A stretch of 12,447 nucleotides of DNA from Actinomycetota bacterium (GTDB lineage Bacteria; Actinomycetota; CADDZG01; WHSQ01), in the NCBI GenBank assembly GCA_016781115.1, contig JADDQX010000054.1, forward strand, positions 1 through 12,447, written 5' to 3'. Made by a program: the position numbers and the translations under genes. The notes under the pieces are model-generated. The model made no database searches. It had not been told where the DNA came from and worked only from the letters and a program-made list of their open reading frames with translations. Below, one piece after another: positions 6,521 to 12,447 of this stretch; position 1 is the first letter of the stretch, and every line of letters begins with the position of its first letter.

Positions 6521-8911
6521 TCATCCTCGTAGCTCGGCCCCCAGACGCGCGGCCAGAGCGCCGACGATCCGGTCCCTGACCTCTGCGGCCATCGCGTCGG
6601 TCACGGTTCCTTCCTGGGCCCTGAGCTCGAGGGCATAGGCGAGGCTCTTCTTGCCCGCCGGGATCTGGTCGCCTTCATAGACATCGAACAGTCGAACGTC
6701 GACCACTTCGGGCGCGCCTACCTCGCGGATGATCCTCGATGGCTCGGATGAAGCCATAACGGCATCCACCACGATCGCGATGTCGAAGAGATTGCTCGGA
6801 AAGCGCCACAGCTCTTGCACCTTTGGCTTGCCCCCTAACGTTGCGAGCAGAGGGGCGAGCGCGAGCTCGAACGCGATCACCGGACGCTCGATCTCCCAGG
6901 CGACCAACGTCTGCGGGTGCAGCTCCCCGACGGCTCCCGCGGACCGCCCCTCGATCGATATCGCCGCGGCCCTGGTCGGATGGAACGGCAACCCCTGAGC
7001 CTGCGAGAACCCCGGCGCCGGAAGGCCAAGCGACGCGAACAGGGCCTCGACGATGCCCTTCGCGTCGAAGAGATCCCAAGGCTCTTCCGGCGAATCCCAC
7101 GAAGCCACGCGCCTCGAGCCGGACAACACTCCCGCGAGCACGACCGCCTCGCGCGGCAGTCGCTCGCCCGAAGGCTCGTAGACGCGCGCCATCTCGAACA
7201 GCGCCACGCCCGGCGCGCGCTGTCGCTCGTTCAGCGCAACCGACCTGAGGAGGCCGGGCAACAAGGTCGTCCGGAGGCACCTCTCCTCCTCCGACATCGG
7301 ATTGGCCAGTCGGACGACCCCGGCGGCCGGGTCGCCCCGGCCTACGCCGAGACGACTGAGGTCAACCTCGGCCATGAAAGAGCTCGTCCAGGCCTCGTGC
7401 AAACCGAGGTCTGCCAGCAGCACTCGGATCGCGCGCTCGGCCCGCTGCTCGCGGTCGAGCCGCCCGGTCCTGCCGGGGGGCAAAGTGTTCGGGAGTCGAT
7501 CGAAGCCCGCGAGCCGGCCGACCTCCTCGACGAGGTCGATCTCGCGCTTGAGGTCCGGGCGGAACAGCGGCACCTGGACCTGCAGCGCGCCGTCCGATTC
7601 GACCACCTCGAGCTCGAGGGCCCGCAGGTACGAGGCCTGTTGATCGATTCCAAGCGGAGCTCCGAGAACCTGTTCCGCGCGGCGGGGACGCAGCGTGATC
7701 GAAGCCCGCTCGATCGGAGACGGGTACTGGTCGACGATGTCGGGTGCCACCCGTCCCCCCGCCAGGTCCGCGATCAGCGAGGCGGCGCGGTCGGCCGCGA
7801 CGGAGACCAGGTCGGGATCCGTTCCCCGCTCGAAGCGCGCCGACGCCTCCGTCCTCAAGCCGTGTCGACGGCTGGTGAACGAGATCGATTCAGGTTGAAA
7901 GTGGGCGGACTCGAGGATCACGGCCGTGGTCTCATCGGAGACCTCCGAGTCTCCACCGCCCATCACCCCCGCGATCGCCAGCGGCTCCTTCTTCTCCGCG
8001 ATCAGCAGATCGTCGGGATGCAGGGTCCGCTCGTGGCCGTCGAGCGTCGTCATGCCCTCACCGCGACGCGCCCGCCTCACGATGATGTGCTGGTCAGGGA
8101 CATTCGCCGCGTCGAACGCGTGCAGCGGCTGGCCGAGCTCGAACAGAACGAGGTTCGTAACGTCCACCACATTCGACACCGCGCGCACACCGACGCTCAG
8201 CAGCCTCGTCGTCAACCATGCCGGCGAACGAGCCACCTTCACGCCTTCGATGTAGCGGGCGAGGTACCGGGGGCATCCAGTGGCATCTTGCACGTCGACC
8301 CGCACCGGGCTCGCGACTCCCGCGTCGGTCTCGACCTGCACCAGAGGATGTCTCAGGTCGTTCCCCAGGATCGCGGACACCTCCCGAGCAACGCCGACGA
8401 TGCTCATGCAGTCGGGACGGTTCGGGGTGATCTCCAGCTCGAGGATCGTGTCATCGAGCCCCAGCAGGTCCACCACGTCGTCGCCCGGTGCCGCGTCGTT
8501 CGGAAGCACGAGGATGCCCGAGTGGTCCGCCGAGACGCCCAGCTCGGCTGCCGAGCACAGCATCCCCCTGCTCGTCTCCCCCCGGATCTTGCGCTCCGTT
8601 ATCTCCATCTCGGGAAGCCGCGCTCCCACCTGCGCAAGCGGCACCCGGTCGCCGACACGGAAGTTCCTCGCGCCACACACGACCAGCTCGGCGTCTCCGG
8701 AACCGGCGCGGACGTCGACGAGTGTCAAGGAATCCGCGTTCGGGTGTTGGGTGATCCCTAGAACCTCGGCGACCACGACTCCACCGATGGCAGCGCTGGG
8801 ACGATGCACCGCCTCCACCTTCGTCCCTGAGAGGTCCAGCAGCTCCGCGAGTTTGTCGACCGGCACGTCCACGTCCACGAACTCGGCAAGCCATCTCATC
8901 GGAACCCTCAT
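6521..8911 (-). CDS. pheT: Phenylalanyl-tRNA synthetase beta subunit
   Basis: This 796-residue subunit forms the alpha2-beta2 PheRS with PheS, binding tRNA-Phe and hydrolysing mischarged Tyr-tRNA. Domains in order: an EMAP/tRNA-binding domain (about 40-150; HPNADSLTLVDV at 56-67, KIRGETSRGMLCS at 108-120), the B3/B4 editing domain (about 210-390; DVTNLVLFELGQPLHAFD at 250-267, ASARFERGTD at 356-365), the B5 domain (about 400-475), a catalytic-like domain, and a C-terminal FDX-ACB anticodon-binding domain (about 700-796). It is full length. The start ATG overlaps the pheS stop as ATGA, and an AGGGGGA ribosome-binding site lies 5 bases upstream inside pheS. The open frame extends upstream to 9694, but that part is the shadow of pheS. 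Confidence 0.97.
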   Translation of the reverse strand: MRVPMRWLAEFVDVDVPVDKLAELLDLSGTKVEAVHRPSAAIGGVVVAEVLGITQHPNADSLTLVDVRAGSGDAELVVCGARNFRVGDRVPLAQVGARLPEMEITERKIRGETSRGMLCSAAELGVSADHSGILVLPNDAAPGDDVVDLLGLDDTILELEITPNRPDCMSIVGVAREVSAILGNDLRHPLVQVETDAGVASPVRVDVQDATGCPRYLARYIEGVKVARSPAWLTTRLLSVGVRAVSNVVDVTNLVLFELGQPLHAFDAANVPDQHIIVRRARRGEGMTTLDGHERTLHPDDLLIAEKKEPLAIAGVMGGGDSEVSDETTAVILESAHFQPESISFTSRRHGLRTEASARFERGTDPDLVSVAADRAASLIADLAGGRVAPDIVDQYPSPIERASITLRPRRAEQVLGAPLGIDQQASYLRALELEVVESDGALQVQVPLFRPDLKREIDLVEEVGRLAGFDRLPNTLPPGRTGRLDREQRAERAIRVLLADLGLHEAWTSSFMAEVDLSRLGVGRGDPAAGVVRLANPMSEEERCLRTTLLPGLLRSVALNERQRAPGVALFEMARVYEPSGERLPREAVVLAGVLSGSRRVASWDSPEEPWDLFDAKGIVEALFASLGLPAPGFSQAQGLPFHPTRAAAISIEGRSAGAVGELHPQTLVAWEIERPVIAFELALAPLLATLGGKPKVQELWRFPSNLFDIAIVVDAVMASSEPSRIIREVGAPEVVDVRLFDVYEGDQIPAGKKSLAYALELRAQEGTVTDAMAAEVRDRIVGALAARLGAELRG

Positions 8912-9963
8912 GCGATCCCCCTGAACTGCGAGAGGAAGCGAAGGTCGTTGTCGTAGAAGTACCGGATGTCGCTGACGCCATGCGCGAGCGCTGCGATGCG
9001 TTCTACGCCCATCCCGAAGGCGAACCCGGAGTAACGCTCCGGGTCGTGGCCGGCCCATTCGAAGAGGGCGGGATCGACCATCCCGCAACCCAGCACCTCG
9101 ATCCAACCCTCTCCCTTGCACATGCGACAGCCGCTCCCGGAGCCACGGCAAACGAAGCATTGAACGTCCAGCTCCGCCGAGGGTTCGGTGAACGGGAAGT
9201 AGTGCGGGCGGAGACGCACATCGAGGTCGCCACCGAAGATCGCGCGCGCGAAGGCAGAGAGGGAACCCTTCAGGTCGCCCATCGTGATCCCCTCGTCGAC
9301 GGCGAGACCTTCTATCTGAGCGAACTGACTCGTGTGAGTGGCGTCTTCGGCCTCGCGCCGGTAGACCCGACCCGGGACGACGACGTAGATCGGTGGTGCC
9401 TCGGTCTCCATGATCCGCATCTGCATCGGCGATGTCTGCGTTCGCAAGCAAACCTCTTCGCCGGCTCCGTCGACGTAGAAGGTGTCCTGCGCCGACCGCG
9501 CCGGGTGTGCCGGAGGGGTGTTCAACGCATCGAAGTTGTACAGCGACAGCTCCACCTCCGGCCCTTCGGCGACGGAGTAGCCGAGGCCGATGAAGATGTC
9601 GACGATCTCCCAGATCGTCTTCGTCAATGGGTGCAGGGCGCCCAGCGGCGGCACCGCGCCGGGCAGCGTGACGTCGATGCGTTCCCGCTCCCACCGTTGC
9701 TCGAGCTCCGCCGCCTGGAACACCTCTTGCTTGGCCTGCAGGGCGGCCTCAAGCTCCTTCTGCACCTCGTTGGCGAGGCGACCCATCACCTTGCGCTCGT
9801 TCTCGTCCACCTTCCCGAGGCCGGAGCGGGCCTGGGACAGGGGCGCCTTACGCCCAAGCGTCCGCACCCTCGCCTCGTTCAGGGAGACCAGGTCCTCCGC
9901 TTCGGCGATCCTGGCCAACCCCTCGGCTCGGGCTTGCTCCAGAAGCGCCTGAAGCTCACTCAC
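8908..9963 (-). CDS. pheS: Phenylalanyl-tRNA synthetase alpha subunit
   Basis: This is the catalytic subunit of class II PheRS, 351 residues and full length. It has the N-terminal coiled-coil arm (about 1-95), class II motif 1 near 110-140, motif 2 with YRREAEDATHTSQFAQIEGL at 201-220, and motif 3 GFAFGMGVERIAAL at 313-326. Four cysteines (269, 272, 279, 282) form a CxxC-x6-CxxC knuckle. A cysteine knuckle at this place is common in bacterial PheS, more often with four residues between the pairs. The start is GTG and overlaps the kinase stop by 8 bases (GTGAGTGA); pheT overlaps the other end by 4 bases. This indicates coupled translation of kinase, pheS and pheT. Confidence 0.97.
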   Translation of the reverse strand: MSELQALLEQARAEGLARIAEAEDLVSLNEARVRTLGRKAPLSQARSGLGKVDENERKVMGRLANEVQKELEAALQAKQEVFQAAELEQRWERERIDVTLPGAVPPLGALHPLTKTIWEIVDIFIGLGYSVAEGPEVELSLYNFDALNTPPAHPARSAQDTFYVDGAGEEVCLRTQTSPMQMRIMETEAPPIYVVVPGRVYRREAEDATHTSQFAQIEGLAVDEGITMGDLKGSLSAFARAIFGGDLDVRLRPHYFPFTEPSAELDVQCFVCRGSGSGCRMCKGEGWIEVLGCGMVDPALFEWAGHDPERYSGFAFGMGVERIAALAHGVSDIRYFYDNDLRFLSQFRGIA

Positions 9964-10645
9964 CCGGCGCCGCCTCGGGGAGCGTGATCGTGAAGGTCGA
10001 CCCGGTGCCCCGCGAGCTCTGCACGCTGATCGAGCCGCCGTGCGCCTCCATCAACCGCTTGCTCAGGTAGAGGCCGAGCCCCGTGCCGGACGGTGTCGCC
10101 TTCTGCGCTGTAGGCCCGGGCCCGGAGAAGACCGCCTCCAGCCGCTCGGGCTCGATCCCCACCCCCTGGTCGCTCACCGACAGCTCCACCGTTGGAGGTG
10201 ACGTACGCCCCTCCACCACGATCGCGCCCTCGTCGGAGAACTTGATGGCGTTCTCGATGAGGTTGCCCAGAACGTGCGTAAGGCGCTCGGGATCCGCGTG
10301 CGCGACCAAGCCGTCGGCGAGCCGAACCTCCACCCGCTCCGACCCCGGCAGCGCCTTGTGATGACCTGCGGCCGCCGTGGCGAGAGCGGCCAGATCCACG
10401 TTCTGTAGATGGAGCTCGAGCCGCCCCGTCTCCAGCCTCGCTAGATCCAACACCTCCGACACGATCCGCGCCATACGTTCCGCATCCGAATGGATCGTCT
10501 CGACGAACTGGAACCTCTGCTCGTCGGTGAAGCGATCCCAGCGCCTGATCAAGGTAGAAGAGAAGCCCTTCACGGAGGTCAGCGGCGAGCGAAGCTCGTG
10601 CGCGATCTTCGAGATCATCTCGGCGAAACGCGGGCCCTCATCCAT
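9956..10645 (-). CDS. Small soluble histidine kinase (HisKA + HATPase)
   Basis: This 229-residue protein is a minimal two-component kinase. The HisKA dimerisation domain (about 8-72) has the H-box AHELRSPLTS with the phospho-acceptor His16. The HATPase domain (about 115-222) has the N-box GNLIENAIKFS (127-137), the G1 box SDQGVGIEPE (158-167) and the G2 box GTGLGLYLSKRLMEAHGG (187-204). No membrane segment, PAS, GAF or HAMP domain precedes the H-box; the protein starts 15 residues before the catalytic His. No response regulator gene is in the window. The start ATG overlaps the methyltransferase stop by 8 bases (ATGGATGA) and its stop overlaps the pheS start by 8, so expression looks coupled to both. 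From memory, a kinase-like gene also occurs at this place in Streptomyces. Signal and partner are unknown; its active-site motifs look intact. Confidence 0.93.
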   Translation of the reverse strand: MDEGPRFAEMISKIAHELRSPLTSVKGFSSTLIRRWDRFTDEQRFQFVETIHSDAERMARIVSEVLDLARLETGRLELHLQNVDLAALATAAAGHHKALPGSERVEVRLADGLVAHADPERLTHVLGNLIENAIKFSDEGAIVVEGRTSPPTVELSVSDQGVGIEPERLEAVFSGPGPTAQKATPSGTGLGLYLSKRLMEAHGGSISVQSSRGTGSTFTITLPEAAPGE

Positions 10646-11444
10646 GGGGTGCCGAGGATAAACGGCGCTGTCTCACGGCTTCGAAGAGGAAGATCGACCC
10701 GGCCGTCGCAACGTTCAGAGACTCCACCGCGGGCTCCAGCGGTATGGACGCCAGGTCGTCGAGCGAAGCCGACACCTCCCTCGGCAGCCCGTGCGCTTCG
10801 TTCCCGAGGACGAGCGCGCTGCGGCCGCGCAGGTCGACGTCGTACACCACCTTTGCTGCGTGTCCCTCTGCGCCGACGGTGGTGAAACCCTGTTCCTTGA
10901 GCCTGAGGAGCGTCGCGCCGAGAGGAGCAGACCGGGCGATCGGGATCTTGAAGACAGCGCCGGAGGACGCCCGCACCGTTTTGGGACCGAAAGGGTCGAC
11001 AGATCCCTCGGAAAAGATGACGCATCCTGCTCCCGCCGCCGCGGCCGAGCGCACGAGGGTCCCCGCGTTACCGGGGTCGCGCACCTCGGCGAGAACGAGA
11101 ACGAGGTCTGCGGCCGGCGGCAGGTCCGTCAGCTCGAAGGGCGGGATCTCGGCGACCGCTACGACACCCTGCGGTGTCGCGGTATCGGCCACCGCTCTGA
11201 GAACGTTCTCCCCTACCTCGAGGACGGCCGCGCCTCGCTCCTGACAGTCCTCCTTGAGCGCCATCGCATCGCGGTCCTCTGCCGCGACGAACACGTCGAT
11301 CATCTGGACGCCCGCTTCCAAGGCCTCGCGCACGACCACCGGCCCCTCTAGGAGGAAGTGACCCGATCGGTCGCGCCAGGTGCGGCGATGCAGCCGCCGA
11401 GCCGCTTGAACCTTCGGGTTCTGGAGGCTCGAAACCTGAGCCGT
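10638..11444 (-). CDS. SpoU/TrmH-family rRNA 2'-O-methyltransferase, unusual start
   Basis: The protein uses S-adenosylmethionine to methylate a ribose 2'-OH, probably in 23S rRNA; the specific site cannot be read from sequence. The SPOUT knot motifs are present: DPGNAGTLVR (123-132), LVLGNEAHGLP (211-221) and IPLEPAVESLNVATA (234-248). The first ATG/GTG/TTG start is GTG at 11339 (233 residues), but it would cut off conserved N-terminal sequence. Upstream in the same frame read VSSLQNPKVQAARRL and GHFLLEGPVVVREAL, typical of the substrate-binding domain. This continues to the rplT TAG at 11450-11448, in the same frame. The best start is ACG at 11444-11442, 8 bases after a GAGG, giving 268 residues, the usual length. 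Other options are CTG at 11393, stop readthrough, or a sequence error changing ATG to ACG. Function is secure; the start is not. The equivalent position in M. tuberculosis holds tsnR. Confidence 0.9.
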   Translation of the reverse strand, partial: TAQVSSLQNPKVQAARRLHRRTWRDRSGHFLLEGPVVVREALEAGVQMIDVFVAAEDRDAMALKEDCQERGAAVLEVGENVLRAVADTATPQGVVAVAEIPPFELTDLPPAADLVLVLAEVRDPGNAGTLVRSAAAAGAGCVIFSEGSVDPFGPKTVRASSGAVFKIPIARSAPLGATLLRLKEQGFTTVGAEGHAAKVVYDVDLRGRSALVLGNEAHGLPREVSASLDDLASIPLEPAVESLNVATAGSIFLFEAVRQRRLSSAPHG

Positions 11445-11447
11445 GCG

Positions 11448-11813
11448 CTACGCCTCGGCGTCGAGCGACTGCTTCGCTACCTGCACGAGCGCCGCGAACG
11501 CCTCGGGCTCGTTCACCGCGAGCTCCGCCAGCATCTTGCGGTCGACCTCGACCTCGGCCACCCGCAGCCCGGCGATCAGCCGGCTGTAGGACAGCCCGTT
11601 CAAGCGCGCGCCCGCGTTGATCCGGGTGATCCACAGTCGGCGGAAATCGCTCTTGCGCGCACGCCGATCGCGATACGCGTAGGTCCCGGAGTGGAGCAGC
11701 TGCTCGTTCGCGGCCCGGAAGTGCTTGCCGCGCGCCGAGTAATACCCCTTCGCCTGCTTGAGTACTTCCTTGCGCTTCTTGCGTCCTGAGACGCCCCTCT
11801 TGACCCGTGGCAT
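11448..11813 (-). CDS. rplT: 50S ribosomal protein L20
   Basis: This 121-residue protein is bL20, which binds 23S rRNA early in 50S assembly. The basic N-terminus MPRVKRGVSGRKKRKEVLK and the family block ANEQLLHSGTYAYRDRRARK (35-54) followed by LWITRINAGARLNGLSY (60-76) are diagnostic. Length is normal. A strong AAGGAGG lies 8 bases before the ATG, the best ribosome-binding site in the window. It begins 16 bases after rpmI. Its stop codon TAG is directly followed, in the same frame, by the conserved N-terminus of the methyltransferase. L20 represses this operon in some bacteria; I see no structure here that shows this. Confidence 0.98.
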   Translation of the reverse strand: MPRVKRGVSGRKKRKEVLKQAKGYYSARGKHFRAANEQLLHSGTYAYRDRRARKSDFRRLWITRINAGARLNGLSYSRLIAGLRVAEVEVDRKMLAELAVNEPEAFAALVQVAKQSLDAEA

Positions 11814-11829
11814 GGGAAAGCCTCCTTGG
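11814..11829 (-). promoter_or_regulatory. Strong ribosome-binding site of rplT
   Basis: The 16-base rpmI-rplT gap contains AAGGAGG on the minus strand, 7-8 bases from the rplT ATG. It is a near-complete anti-Shine-Dalgarno match and fixes the rplT start. Most other starts in this window lack such a site. Confidence 0.8.
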
Positions 11830-12024
11830 CTACTCGCCGAGCATCCGGCGGATGCGCTTGACGTCGCTGCGATCGACGACGGTGCTCTTCTCGAGCCGGC
11901 GCTTCTGCTTCGCTGTCTTCTTGCCGAGAAAGTGGTTCAGGTTCGCCTGACGGCGCCGGATCTTGCCCGTCCCCGTCATCTTGAACCGGCTCCGAGCTCC
12001 CTTGTGCGTCTTCATCTTTGGCAC
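11830..12024 (-). CDS. rpmI: 50S ribosomal protein L35
   Basis: This is bL35, a 64-residue basic protein of the large ribosomal subunit. It has the typical MPKMKTHKGARSRFKMTGTGKI start and the HFLGKKTAKQKRRL middle with a C-terminal VKRIRRMLG. The start codon is GTG, four bases after the infC stop. A GGAGG lies 5 bases upstream, inside the last codons of infC, so translation is probably coupled. Order and spacing (infC-rpmI-rplT) are the conserved bacterial arrangement. Confidence 0.97.
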   Translation of the reverse strand: MPKMKTHKGARSRFKMTGTGKIRRRQANLNHFLGKKTAKQKRRLEKSTVVDRSDVKRIRRMLGE

Positions 12025-12028
12025 GTCA

Positions 12029-12447
12029 TCAGCCTCCCTCGGCCCTCGTAACCTTCGGCGGAAGCTTCCTCACCGGCGCCGCAGCGGCTTCTCGAGGCTG
12101 CTCCGGAGCGGCTTCTTCTTCCGGCTTCCCGCCCTTCTGCTTCGGCACGTGCACAGGCTTGTGGGTGATCGCTTCCTTGTAGGGCCCGAGGACCATCGTC
12201 ATGTTCCTCCCGTCGACCTTGGGAGGTGTGTCCACCTTCGCTATCTCGGCCACGTCAACCGCAAGCTTGTCCAACAGCTTCCGACCGAGCTCTTGGTGAG
12301 CCATCTCTCTTCCTCGGAACATGATGGTGACCTTGACCTTCGCGCCCTGCCGCAAGAACCGAACGACGTGACCCTTCTTCGTCTCGTAGTCGTGCCGGTC
12401 GATCTTCGGCCGCATCTTCATCTCTTTGACGACGATGAGCGACTGCT
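12029..12447 (-). CDS. infC: Translation initiation factor IF-3, 3' part (partial)
   Basis: IF-3 binds the 30S subunit, prevents early 50S joining and checks the start codon and initiator tRNA. About 138 C-terminal residues are visible; the N-terminal domain and start codon lie beyond the right edge. The open frame continues to the window end, and ATG codons near 12421 are internal (the KEMKMRPKI block). The C-terminal domain is clear: HDYETKKGHVVRFL, KVKVTIMFRGREM and DGRNMTMVLGPYKE. After the core ends near GPYKE, a tail of about 45 residues rich in Pro, Lys, Glu and Ala follows. It heads the rpmI-rplT operon. Confidence 0.97.
   Translation of the reverse strand, partial: QSLIVVKEMKMRPKIDRHDYETKKGHVVRFLRQGAKVKVTIMFRGREMAHQELGRKLLDKLAVDVAEIAKVDTPPKVDGRNMTMVLGPYKEAITHKPVHVPKQKGGKPEEEAAPEQPREAAAAPVRKLPPKVTRAEGG

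Noticed and set aside
6917..8761. Plus-strand open frame of 614 codons opposite pheT
   Set aside because: It has skewed Arg/His/Gln composition and no recognisable domain, while pheT on the other strand has a complete domain series.

Overview
This is a GC-rich bacterial chromosome segment that reads as Actinomycetota. The 16S fragment at the left edge has an actinobacterial-type sequence around the 338 and 515 sites. The gene order infC-rpmI-rplT-rRNA methyltransferase-(kinase)-pheS-pheT-argF-mpg-tyrS matches the order I know from Mycobacterium and its relatives, in a compressed form. Several genes start with GTG or TTG, and two appear to be leaderless. I cannot name a class or genus; the gene content fits a deep-branching, possibly uncultivated lineage. 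I see no mobile element, CRISPR array, tRNA or phage gene.

Layout, left to right. 1-524 is the 5' part of a 16S rRNA gene on the minus strand, cut by the window edge. 525-1099 is a 575-base non-coding stretch. It holds the rRNA leader with a boxA-like antitermination element, an intrinsic terminator about 30 bases upstream of boxA, a compact structured RNA before that terminator, and a plausible promoter further upstream. 1100-2311 is tyrS (minus). A 55-base divergent intergenic gap follows, then a PASTA-bearing class A penicillin-binding protein on the plus strand (2367-4961), the only plus-strand gene. It converges on a long minus-strand series: infC (partial), rpmI, rplT, a SpoU/TrmH-family rRNA methyltransferase, a small soluble histidine kinase, pheS, pheT, argF and mpg. 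Gaps in this series are 16 bases or less, or the genes overlap by 4-8 bases, so it probably forms one or a few operons read right to left.

Function. Most genes serve translation: initiation factor 3, L35, L20, an rRNA 2'-O-methyltransferase, PheRS alpha and beta, TyrRS and 16S rRNA. argF (arginine synthesis), mpg (base-excision repair) and the PBP (cell wall) are embedded among them. The kinase overlaps both neighbours by 8 bases, so its translation is probably coupled to theirs.

Most worth a second look: (1) the promoter, structured RNA and intrinsic terminator placed before boxA in the rRNA leader, which may be an attenuator or a separate small RNA; (2) the rRNA methyltransferase, whose conserved N-terminus runs back to the rplT stop codon in the same frame with no ATG, GTG or TTG, leaving an ACG as the best start; (3) TyrRS with TLGW in place of the HIGH motif; (4) the apparently double leaderless tyrS/PBP promoter region; (5) the sensorless kinase inside a translation operon.
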